A stretch of 64,000 bases of DNA from Theocolax elegans. Its lineage: Eukaryota; Arthropoda; Insecta; Hymenoptera; Cerocephalidae. Below, piece after piece: positions 13,511 to 23,483 of the stretch (its first letter is position 1; each line of letters starts with the position of its first letter). The DNA lies in contig CM047425.1 in NCBI GenBank assembly GCA_026168455.1, forward strand, positions 19,608,648 to 19,672,647, in the 5' to 3' direction. The notes below the pieces were generated by a model. The model saw nothing but the letters and a program-made list of their open reading frames with translations. It did not search any database and had not been told where the DNA came from. The position numbers and the translations under genes are program-made.

Positions 13511-13592
13511 TTAGATACCTGCAATGTGTCGGTTGGTAAAGCCAGTAAGTTCGCGTACCTGGAAGTCCCGGGTTCGATTCCTGATATCTACC
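13511..13592 (+). repeat. tRNA-like sequence, probable SINE head or tRNA pseudogene
   Basis: A strong RNA polymerase III B box, GGTTCGATTCC, lies at 13571-13581, and an A-box-like GGTTGGTAAAGC is at 13531-13542. The ends can pair over six bases (TAGATA at 13512-13517 with TATCTA at 13585-13590). The anticodon arm forms only an imperfect CCAG/CTGG stem with a bulge and the D stem is weak, so no anticodon is assigned. The 82-nt length and poor arms favour a tRNA-derived SINE or decayed tRNA over a working gene. Confidence 0.5.
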
Positions 13593-13599
13593 GATTGTT

Positions 13600-15076
13600 A
13601 AAGTCATATGTGTATACTGCACGCATCTTTATAATTGTATATGCATAATTAAAATTCAATAATTTAAACATTTTATATGACGATTTGTAAAAAGTTTTAA
13701 GAAAGTGAATAATATCGAACAAGAAATATAAATGCAATTAACGGAAATAATTAATCATTTACATATATATAGGTATCAACTTTTACCACATGCGTAATAC
13801 TTGCTTGATATTGTTATGTAGTTGTGATTTCAAATTTATATTCAATTATTCGAAAATAAACTAATAAAATGATGATAATTACCTAATATAGACATTACTT
13901 GAATTGAATTAACAAAACCGACGTTCATAATATCAAGTGTAATAAAAATAAATTTAGAAAAAAAATTTAATTATGCAGAGAAAATAGAAAATGAAGCATT
14001 AGATTCTAATTCAAAGATATAATTTTTTAAAACAAGTTCTGTTTTATAACAACATAAAGAATTTGTTTCAAAGAATGATTCTAACGAATAGACGCATAAA
14101 AATAGAAATTATCAAGTTAAAACTAAAAATAAATAGGTATATGGTATAAACAAAAGGATATTATGTTAAATAAAAACACATATTATTATGGTTTGTAATA
14201 TAACTTCTTATTTAATATAATAACGATTGATCGATTGATCGATATAAGAATATGTACATGAACATTACAGCCGTAGAATAATTTCCATCGCATCATAATA
14301 TCTACAGAAAAGTGATTTATTTCGTACAAAGGCACTGGCACGCGGATTATAAACTATTTATCAATATCTCTCAACTTTCGATAGATCTAAAGAGTCCTAT
14401 ATACCCTCCCAAATAAATCTGACGTATCGGGTGCGCACCCATCGAAAGACTTTTGGCAACTTTCATACATATACTTATTTCTCACGTATACTTCATACAA
14501 TGCGTTGAAGACAATTATATCATATTCTACGATATATGAAAAATATATATATATGTGTGTGTGTCTAATCTGTATATATATATATTTATATTATTTACAT
14601 GGTATCGTATACTCCTCCACTGAGATTTGATCGTTGTATCCTGGTTACAAAAGCGCAGTACGATTTGAGGTTCAATTTAAACGATCCGCAACATCTCAGT
14701 TGGACACATATTACGCATAAATTACTAAAGTGTACATATATCTATATATGTATTTACAGCCTGCTTAATTTACAAAGATATGGCCGTTGGATGAATCGTT
14801 TCTATAAACGATAAGTCGTAGGTATTTTTTTTTTTCGCTCCTTCCGTACTTGAGAGTACGTTTGACTAGATCGCATTCGGAGGTCCGTCAAAAAGACGTT
14901 ATATGTACAGGAAAGTGGTTGCCTCCAAATGCTTTTCCTTCGTACCTTCGGTTTTTTGTGTGTCTCTACCTTCTGTAACAAAAAAATAATACGGATATGA
15001 GTATAGCTGTTTCGAGGGTTTATATACAAATATATAGTACGTAATGCAAAGACACTAGGTATACCTATATAGATAT

Positions 15077-15112
<36 letters not shown>

Positions 15113-17281
15113 GAGGGGAAATAAATCCAAAGGTCGATGAAACTTAGGTTATTAACTAGATGGGGACTCGGCAGGTAGATAACCGATTTTTCAGGTATAC
15201 GATACATAGAAACTGAAAAAAAAAATTACTTTGGATGTACGGTGTGATATCAAAGACCGGAATGAAAACATTTATGCATATATACCGATATTTAGTCCCG
15301 TGAGTGTAACTTTTTTTTACAAATTTTTAGTTTGAATGCGTATAATAAAATGGAATTCAAAGACTAATTACAATACGAATATACGAGATTTTGAATATCA
15401 ATAAACAATACCGTTCGGTAGGAATGAAATTATCATAATTAATTCAATTGTAGCGAAAAAGCTCGCATTTAATTTCGAAATAAATATTCAGCCCAGTGAA
15501 AGCAGAGCAGGGGATGATTTCAGGTAAAAGGAGGGTTTTCGAAGGGACTCTCTTTTCTCTCTTTCTCCCGCTCTATGTATATACATATAGAATATATACG
15601 CGTGTGCGTGTGCGAGTGTGTGTATACCGGTTCAAGCACCGACAAAGGGGGGAATCTATATATCTTTCTCTCTCTTTCTCGGGCTTCTCTGCCTGCGGGA
15701 TGCATTCGTGTTAAATGCAGCGAAGACCAGAGAATGGAGGAACGCAAAAGAGAGGGAGGGGGGGGTAGAGGAGAAGAGAGTAAGAGAGAGAGAGGTAAAC
15801 ACGATGAAATAGGAGCGAGGGAGATAGAACGAAAAAAATGCGAAAGAGAGAAAGGTTAAGGGATGAACGGACGAAGAAAAAAAGATGCAACTAACGACTC
15901 GTCTCTTCTTTCGAACTGATATTTCGGCACGACAATTGCAAATTGTTACTTACTCGGAGCAGACGGGGAATTAACGCTCGTCATTTCAATGACCCGTTGA
16001 GAGTTTTTCTGTACTTATATTTATATGTGCGTAACTCATTTCGACGAAATTAATTAATGTCGGAACTAAGTGATTCGAATGAAATTCAATAGATTTATTA
16101 TTCAGGCAATTAACTTTTAAAAAAAAAGAGTAGGAAAATTAAAAAAAAATCACGACAACAAAAGGTATTGCGAACCCAATGTAAGAAATAGTGTCAAAAA
16201 ATACTTTAAGAAAGGAAAAAAATAAAAGAAAAAAGTACCCGGGAGAGTTGATCGATGCCCGAGGGTAAGGGGACAAAGGCACCGGGGAAGCAGAGGCGCG
16301 AATAAAAGTCCATACAGATCCGAAAGAGAGAGAAAGAGAGAGAGAGAGAAAGAAACTCAACTCCGAGGAATCGAAATCCCGTAGAAAAAAAAGGAGCTCG
16401 GAGGACGAAACGAGTCTTTTCTCTCTTTCTCTCTCGCGAGCTCTAGGGGCGTAGGGAAAAACGGGGGGAGGGAATAGAGGGAGGAAAAAAGAGAGACTGT
16501 CTCTCTCTCTCTCTCTCTTGGTCCCTTTCAGCGGGAGGAGGAGAGAATGAAACGGGGCCTTGTGCACGCTCAAAGAAATCTCGCGGACAAAGGGGGACGC
16601 TTGAATGGAGTCTGCGCGCGTATTGAATGGGGGTCTCGCGATCGCGGCTCACCATTGTGAGGGGCAAGGTCACAAATCTCGACGCGCTTTTCCTTCCAAG
16701 GAAGTGCACGCTGGTTAATGAATTTCATGGGTATGGGGACCCGTTGATAATTCGCGTTTGCTTCGGGAAATTTGGCGGATTAGGCAAAAAGTGAACGGGT
16801 CAAAAATTGGGGAACATTTTTTTTTCCAATATTTACTATGAAAAAATTATATTAAATTTTCATCAGTGCTCGTGATTAATTATTCCTAAATTTTGTTAAT
16901 TACGATTAATTACTAATTACGTTAATTGATAAAAATTTAATAATATCCTTTCATTTAAATAACTAAATGTATAAAATAATAATGTATTTTAATTATAGTA
17001 ATCAAACTTTACGATTTTAAAAATGGTGTTTGTGTAATTGACTTTACGTTTTAACAGTATCAATAACAAGTCAAATTGTAAAAAAAATCGTAAAAGATGT
17101 TCACTAATTTTAAATGACTAAAATCACTAGTAAAAAGTAGTTAACGATAAGTTACAATAAATAAATAATAACAGTTAAAAGATCTGTCGTTAAGTACTTT
17201 TTAAATGTTACGATAGAATGAATAAAAGTAATGCGAAACCAACCTGATAGGTGAAATCGAGGAGACGAATAATGGCTAGCC
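13600..17281. other. intergenic region 3' of the achaete-scute gene
   Basis: No gene is recognised. The region includes an AT-rich part (13600-14600), a CpG-rich part with microsatellites (14600-15060), and two strongly purine-biased stretches on the plus strand (about 15720-15870 and 16320-16500). The last 480 bases before the stop codon of the minus-strand gene are AT-rich and should hold its 3' UTR. On the minus strand an ATTAAA variant lies at about 16935-16940 and a canonical AATAAA at about 16093-16098; I cannot decide between them. Confidence 0.55.
15080..15110. repeat. (AT)n microsatellite
   Basis: About 30 bases of uninterrupted AT dinucleotide, followed by GGGAGGGG. It is self-complementary and prone to cruciform formation and length change. 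Confidence 0.95.
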
Positions 17282-18097
17282 TCATTGGCCCTGCTGCCAT
17301 AGGGAAATGTAGTCGAGGAGTTCCTCATCCTCGGGGCTCATAGGTTCGTAGTTGTCGTATCCGTCGGGATGCGTGGCGTAAATCGCGCTGGTGAAACTAG
17401 TCCCGTACCCTTGGCTACCACCCGCTGACGATGCCTCGGACACGAAACTCGGTGTGGGCGAACTCGAAGCCTCGGAACACGGGGCAGGAATGTACACTGG
17501 GCTCTGCCTTTGATGGCTAACCTGATTGTGTTGAAGTTGATGATGATGGTGGTGGTGGTGGTGGTGATGCATCACATCGTCATCCCCGCTTTCCGACTTG
17601 AGCTCGAATTTGATCTCCTGTTGCTGATGGTGATCCGACTGGATGTTCTTGGGTGATCCAGCGGTGCTCGAGCTGGGCTCGGTGTCGTGTTCCTCGAGGA
17701 GCTGTTGCAAGTTCCTGATGTACTCGACAGCCATCCTGAGAGTCTCGACCTTGGACAATTTTTTACTACCGGCGCGTGCACCTCCGTGAGTTCCGGCGGT
17801 GTTGCTTCCTAGTGCCTGTGCCAGGCTCTGGGGTATGTGTTGCCGGAGAGTCGCGAATCCGTTGTTCACCTGTTTGACACGGTTGCGTTCTCTCGCGTTC
17901 CTCCTTGCGACCGAAGCCGGCTGATGAGTCGCACCGTACGGAGTCGATTGGGAATACATTTTCCGCTTCTGTTGGGCTTGACTCGGCTGCTTCGTCTCGT
18001 TGGCGACGATCACGTTGCCTCGGTGACCGACCGCGTAGTGTTGCTGTACGCTCACCATCATGGCGAAACCGTTTTCCTCGAGGCCTACCAGTGTCAT
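17282..18097 (-). CDS. ASH: achaete-scute homologue, proneural bHLH transcription factor
   Basis: This 271-aa intronless frame encodes a class II bHLH proneural factor. Such proteins pair with Daughterless/E-protein on CANNTG E-boxes in the nucleus to specify neural precursors. Residues 62-76 are the basic region ([14 protein letters not shown] core), helix 1 is about 77-89, an AS-C-type long loop rich in Gly/Ala/Ser spans about 90-111, and helix 2 is 112-136 ([19 protein letters not shown]). The C-terminus (250-267, including [15 protein letters not shown]) is the acidic/aromatic tail typical of AS-C proteins and linked in flies to transactivation. A Ser-rich SPTPS motif (213-217) resembles the phospho-degron described for fly Scute. 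Ten histidines (177-186) and Gln stretches are low-complexity linkers. The ATG at 18095-18097 has G at -3; Met13/Met14 are possible internal starts. Upstream lie a TATA box and Hairy-type sites. The lack of introns matches achaete-scute genes. Its closest relatives are achaete/scute/ASH rather than asense, because I see no asense-type extended N-terminus. Confidence 0.96.
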   Translation of the reverse strand: MTLVGLEENGFAMMVSVQQHYAVGHRGNVIVANETKQPSQAQQKRKMYSQSTPYGATHQPASVARRNARERNRVKQVNNGFATLRQHIPQSLAQALGSNTAGTHGGARAGSKKLSKVETLRMAVEYIRNLQQLLEEHDTEPSSSTAGSPKNIQSDHHQQQEIKFELKSESGDDDVMHHHHHHHHHHQLQHNQVSHQRQSPVYIPAPCSEASSSPTPSFVSEASSAGGSQGYGTSFTSAIYATHPDGYDNYEPMSPEDEELLDYISLWQQGQ

Positions 18098-18331
18098 GTC
18101 ACACCCAGCTACCCTCGAGGATGTACTACACGCGGTAGGGAAACACGTGCGAGGAGGATTAAAACTGAGTGTCTAACTATATATATATATACACACTGCG
18201 TGAGAAATATATATATATAGAGAGAGAGGGAGTGAGAGAGTAAGAGAGGGAAGAGAGGAGATGTATTTGGAATGAACGTGCACTCGGTGGTTGTGGCTCC
18301 CGAAATACCTCAGCTCTGAGGGCTCGGGGCC

Positions 18332-18339
18332 TTATATAG
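18332..18339 (-). promoter_or_regulatory. TATA box of the achaete-scute homologue
   Basis: On the minus strand the sequence reads CTATATAAGG, a good TATA box, about 235 bases upstream of the start codon. A start site about 30 bases further along, near 18305-18310, would give a 5' leader of roughly 210 nt that includes a GA/CT-rich and a TATATA stretch (18179-18260). I see no strong initiator match there, so the exact start is inferred from spacing alone. Confidence 0.65.
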
Positions 18340-18347
18340 GGCGTCCG

Positions 18348-18357
18348 GGCACGCGCC
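18348..18357. promoter_or_regulatory. Hairy/E(spl)-type site next to the TATA box
   Basis: GGCACGCGCC contains the class C core CACGCG bound by Hairy-family repressors, which repress achaete in Drosophila through a GGCACGCGAC-like site. It lies about 9 bases upstream of the TATA box of the achaete-scute homologue. The core is seen directly; binding is inferred by analogy. Confidence 0.4.
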
Positions 18358-18673
18358 TCGTCTCCCCACCAATGCTCTCTCGGCGGCACGGGGGCCCTAA
18401 AGCGCCCGGCTCGTCTGCTCCCGTGAGCCAGAGCGAGAGAAAGAGAGAGAGATAGAGAGAGAGGCAGCTACACCGGTTCGACCCCTCCCTCTCTCGGTTC
18501 CCTTGGTCGTCCCCCCACTATGCTGCTCGGGCGTACGTGTGTGCGTGTGTGCGTGCAACAAGTAGACGCGCAACAAGTCCGGGGGATTCGGGAATGTATT
18601 ATCGTGTAGCGAGAGTGATGCGCACACATGCGCGCGTACGGCTCACCGAGATTCTCATCTCGGGGTCTCTCGC

Positions 18674-18683
18674 GGCACGCGAC
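18674..18683. promoter_or_regulatory. second Hairy-type site, upstream
   Basis: GGCACGCGAC lies about 340 bases upstream of the TATA box and matches, as I remember it, the Hairy site of the Drosophila achaete promoter, which also sits a few hundred bases upstream. CACGCG-containing words also occur in other CpG-rich patches of the window, so one match alone is weak evidence. Confidence 0.4.
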
Positions 18684-18738
18684 CGCATCCCTTCCCCCGC
18701 GTTGTGTGCGGGGACTTTCGCTCGGAATGCGCGAGTTG

Positions 18739-18740
<2 letters not shown>

Positions 18741-18784
<44 letters not shown>
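18741..18784. repeat. (CT)22 microsatellite upstream of the achaete-scute promoter
   Basis: An uninterrupted run of 44 bases of CT on the plus strand, read as GA relative to the gene's template direction. It lies about 400 bases upstream of the TATA box. GA tracts bind GAGA factor in flies and commonly mark promoters, so it may be regulatory as well as a length-variable microsatellite. Confidence 0.95.
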
Positions 18785-18787
<3 letters not shown>

Positions 18788-18789
18788 GT

Positions 18790-21036
18790 CGCAAGATCAA
18801 GTACGCGCGACGGCCAAGTGCCCAACCGAGGAAATTGAGAGTGCGAGATCGATTTTTGACCGGGATGCTGTAACTTGTTCCTTCACCCGATATGATGTAC
18901 TTCAATGCTAGATTTCACGTTCTTGATCTACGCGGGGTAACTTAATCGTAGTTTTCATTCAGCGTTTAAGTTGAACGGGATTATACTATATAATGACGAC
19001 TTAATTGTATATCTTTTAGATATTGTAACCTTGTAATTCTTTCTTTTGATCGTAGCGGATATTTTTGCGAGTACCTATTGATATGTATATTACACGTTAC
19101 ATAAATGCAGAAAAGCACCATATGTGTCTAAAATTATTTTTTTTTATTACGATCCGCGAAGTAACTTGAAACGAGTAACGTAAACATTTTATATATTGTA
19201 TCGGGACGTAATTTTGTTTAGACGCTAAGAATATTTACACATTTAATTATTTTTTAATTATTTTTATTATTAACCTTAATCAATATTATTTAACTATAAA
19301 TGAATTGGTGGTTTGTGTTCATTTCGATCTGAATGTAACAAATATGTTAAATTATATAGATAGGCATAAAACTGATATACATTATACTACAATAAGGATA
19401 GTATGTAGTATTTACCTGTTGATATAATTACGCATAAAATATTAAAATTTATTTGTCTTAATAATGTAATAGTGCAGATAAATATATTAAATACAATGTT
19501 TTCCGAATTGTATCGTGTTGCATTTAAGTAATTTTAATTATCTTGTTTAAATATTTAAATGCGTGTACACTGTATCTACGTAAATCGTTGAACATTATAG
19601 TTTATGAAATATAGTAAGACAAACTAATCACAAAAGGTAAATGCATTTACCAATTTTGAACCCTTTTATGCAATATTACCCGCAACGAATATTAATAAAG
19701 GAAAAAGAATGGTTTGATCATCCAGGAATAAATATATACGCAAGAAAAGTAACGAAAGACAAAGCTCATTAGTCCTCCTCGCAAAAGCTAATCCGAAAGA
19801 TAAAAAACCGGAAACCTCGGGGCACACCGAGTCGAAATGAGAAGCACTGGGCCTCGCGAGGGCCCTACATCAGTCAGCAGCATCCCCACGCGCCCGAAAT
19901 TTGAACAGTTACCGTCAGCAAAAAAAGAGACTGGTCCAGTAGGGTGGGGATGAGGGAGGGGAGGGCGCGCGCCCGGCAGCAGGCCCCGAAAAAGCGGGAG
20001 GAGGTCCAAAATGTGGAAGGGGGAAGAACTCGCGCGCGCAACTTCGGAGAGTAGCTCTCGGCGCGCGGCCCGACAGATAAACCGAGGTAAAAAGAACGAG
20101 AGGGTGGTCGATGGAAGGTAAAAAACGCAAGATATTTTTTTTACAGGGGAGATAAGTTTTAAGAGCTCGAGATAAGATGATGGAGAGACGATTTATGAAA
20201 GTTCTAACGTATTTTTCTAGCGGCGTTGACTTTCTTCCTTTAAAACGTTTCGACCTTACTTTATGATCGTGGAAGAAATTATAGGTATATAAGCTACACG
20301 TTTTTCAATGAAATACATTATAAAATACGCAACGAACAATACCACTGCAATGAATATATCATATAGCAACAGTTATGCAAATGATATCACGCGATGTAAG
20401 CTCCCGTTAATTATTTATTGCGTAACGCAGCGAACCGAGACGCGCATTCTCCAATTTTGTCAAGTACGAACTAAAAATCGAAATAATAAAGGTGACGGCC
20501 CCGAATAACAAAAAAATAGTATATATAAATCAATTGTAAATTAGATTTATGCACCGTCAAAATTTAAAAATGTATAACGAGTATACACACGAACACGAAT
20601 TTGAAGTAAAAGAAAGGCAGCATAAACAAGCGGAATAGCAAGTTTAACCGATTAAACAAACCAGGATCGCAACATTTCTTACTTAGCACGTACGAGTTAG
20701 GAGAGAGAGAGAGAGGGAGCACGCGCGCGCGCGCACGTACAGCGCAGACGCCCGAAAAGAGGGTCCCGAACGAGCGAGAGAGCAAAATATCGTGAAAGAG
20801 AGGCGCATAAAAGACCCGCGAGGGGGAGCGAAGAGGAAAGAAAGAGAGAGAATACATTATAGTGCAAAAGGGAGGTGGAGAGGGGAATGCGCGGGGGGAC
20901 CGGGCCCCATATATTCGAGAAAAAAAAGAGCTAAAGAGAGAGAGAGAGAGAGAGAGCGCGCGCTTTCCTATCCCCACTATCGGTCCAGCGTGGCGCGCGC
21001 CTCGGATCCCCACCACGGGGCGCGCGTGTGTGCGGA
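18790..21036. other. intergenic, upstream of the achaete-scute homologue
   Basis: AT-rich from about 18900 to 19750, then CpG-rich patches at 19760-20130 and 20690-21036. No gene is recognised. A 150-codon minus-strand frame at 20564-21016 is a translation of GA/CT repeats and is rejected. The patch at 19942-19965 has five closely spaced G runs, described under findings. Confidence 0.6.
20935..20956. repeat. (AG)11 microsatellite
   Basis: A pure AG run inside a CpG-rich, purine-rich patch, about 90 bases before the target-site duplication of the foldback element. Confidence 0.9.
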
Positions 21037-21045
21037 GACACGGGG
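21037..21045 (+). repeat. left target-site duplication (9 bp)
   Basis: GACACGGGG directly precedes the left terminal inverted repeat and is repeated exactly at the far end of the element, as expected from staggered cutting at insertion. Confidence 0.8.
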
Positions 21046-23230
21046 ACCGACCCTACCCCAGCCCGACGACCCTTCGAAATATAATAAAAAAAAAATGCTA
21101 ATCGACGTATTTTTAATTGTACTTTTCAACAAAAAAAAAATTTTCAATTGTACCCCCGTAGTTTTTTAGAAAAAAAATCCTAAAGTACTAGAATATTAAT
21201 CCGCCAATAGCTCCTTTTAAAGTGGTTTTAACGTTAAAGGAAAGGTGCAGAAAAATTGTACCTTTTTTATACTTAATTGTACCACCGTTACTTTTGCGAA
21301 ATAATATAATACAATAAATAAAAAATCAAAAAAATTGTACTGACATAATGCAAATATATTTCCAGTCACCGCGCATGCGCGGTCACCGGAAATACGAGAA
21401 ACGCATGCTTATGGCGCGTTATTTAAAAGTCATGAATAGATCAAAAAATGCTCGAAAGATGTTATAAAAAATAGTCAACGATGTATATTCATTTATCTTT
21501 CATAGACTTTACAGAAAATTCAATTGTACCACCTGAGGTTTTGAGAAAAAAAAAGTTATTGTCAGGTTACAGGTGGAAACGTTGAAAGCAGCGTGCACAA
21601 CAGCTGTTTAACAATTAACAGACGTATTAAATATTCTTTTTCATTTGTTCTTAATTGTACCATCATTAGTTTGTTGGTTTACACATTAAATTTGAGCAAA
21701 AATAATTAAATAATTACCAGCGGGCCTATGAAGGCAGGCGTCTTAAAATCGCGAAAAAAGCAAGTAACAACAAAAGTGTTTATTATTTATGAGGCTTATG
21801 TGGGTATTTGAGAGTTATGTAGACAGTCGTCTATAACTCGTTTTGGGTTGAAAAATTGAGAAGTAAGTACGGCCCCGTCTTAGTCAATAACCTGAGGGAT
21901 AGTTTATTTTTAAAAACATAAAGCAAATCAACAATAAAAATATGGTCCACCCTATCTATGCATACATACATATAATTTTAAATTTCGGGGTTTATGAAGC
22001 CCATGACAGAGAAGGAAGATACGTACTTTAGTACGATAAAAAGAGACAGAAAAGATTATGGAGCCCCGGCTCCATAAACCTGCCATATTAACAATGAGTG
22101 GGAAAGGGATAGGGTTATTGGAATTTAACATACGAGGCTCCATAACCCCCTATATCCAAATGTATATATATATATATATATATTAAATTACGTATATAAT
22201 ATTATTTATATATATATATATATAATTATATGGAAAGGTATTTATCTGAACTCTTTATTATTGATTTGCTTTATGTTTTTAAAAATAAACTATCCCTCAG
22301 GTTATTGACTAAGACGGGGCCGTACTTACTTCTCAATTTTTCAACCCGAAAGAGTTATAGACGACTGTCTATATATAAGTCTCAAATACCCACATAACCC
22401 TCATAAATAATAAACACTTTTGACTTTTTTTATGAAAAAACTATAAAAGCCTTATAATAATGCATCTTCTTTAGGATTATAACCAAAAAACGGGGTTACA
22501 AGGTCAAATAACCGAGCGTTACTTGCTTTTTTCGCGTTTTTAAAACGCTTGAGTTCATAGGCGTCACAACCGCACATGCGCATAGTGCGCCCGTTCGTTC
22601 AGCTAATTATTTACTATTGTTTCTAATTGATTCCCATTAATAAATACAAAGTTTGACGATTGTACTATTACGTACAGATAATGTACATTTTTTTATTTAC
22701 TCATAGTAGTAGAGTTAAATATCAATGATTTGGAGGGTACAATTACTTTTTCCACAAATTCTGGTAATTAATAATAATAATGCGACGATGGATATTTTAT
22801 CAATGCCTGCCATGCATTTTTTCCCTTTTTTACGATTTTAAAATCTCGTGCGGTTGAAAATCTCGTGTGCATGCGAATCTCGCACTTCCGTTGGCCGCGC
22901 ATGCGCAGTAGCTGTAAACGGACTGTCAATCAGACGATATTGCTTTTTTAATATTTTTGCGTTATACCGTTATTTTTTCGGAAAAGTGAGGGTGGTACAA
23001 TTAAGTACGAAAAAGGTACAATTTTTTTACACCCTAATTAGGACGAAGGAACGATTGTAAGGTGAGGTATCGGTGTTTTAATATTGCAATACTTTGTCAT
23101 TTTTTTTCTCAAAAACGGTGGGGGTACAATTAAAATTTCTTGTTTTTTTAGAAAGTACAATTAAAAATACATCGGATAGCATTTTTTTTTTTTTAAATTC
23201 CGTAGGTCGGCGGGCTGGGGTAAGGGCGGT
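21046..23230. mobile_element. 2,185-bp foldback DNA transposon with very long inverted arms
   Basis: The left end begins ACCGACCCTACCCCAGCCCG; the reverse complement of the right end begins ACCGCCCTTACCCCAGCCCG. Complementarity continues inward in order: 21100-21190 with 23085-23165, 21237-21310 with 22975-23040, 21362-21410 with 22855-22915, 21518-21560 with 22720-22770, and 21755-21945 with 22250-22445. The centre (about 21946-22249) is a non-palindromic spacer with TA repeats and a small GGCTCCATAA hairpin. The innermost arms are about 95 percent identical, while the outer arms are clearly more diverged. Copies of AATTGTACC(C/A)CC lie at several places in both arms. No transposase frame is present, so it is non-autonomous. 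A 9-bp target duplication plus long inverted repeats suits Mutator-like or Rehavkus/foldback elements, but without a transposase the superfamily is inferred. Confidence 0.85.
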
Positions 23231-23239
23231 GACACGGGG
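23231..23239 (+). repeat. right target-site duplication (9 bp)
   Basis: GACACGGGG follows the right terminal inverted repeat and exactly matches 21037-21045. The flanking host sequence joins sensibly across one copy. Confidence 0.8.
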
Positions 23240-23483
23240 CCCAGTGTGGAAGCGAGCACCGCTCCCGGATGAATATATATACATGCGCTCCTGCGCTTCG
23301 GCAGCTACTCTCTTCATCTCTGATTTTTTCTTTCATGCCATTGAATTTGCTCGTGCAGTTTTTTTACCACCCTTTTTTTTCAACGATATTTCGGAGACGG
23401 AATTTACACGATAATTTCTCTTCTAATTTGTTAATTTGTGGAAAGTTTTTAAATATTATTACTCAATGTTTATGCATATCTTA

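Noticed and set aside
17837..18220. 127-codon plus-strand frame overlapping the achaete-scute gene
   Set aside because: It is the antisense shadow of the bHLH coding sequence and has no domain of its own.
22057..22078. Short GGCTCCATAA hairpin as a possible microRNA precursor
   Set aside because: The stem is only ten base pairs with a two-base loop and lies in the centre of the foldback transposon, so it is not a plausible miRNA hairpin.
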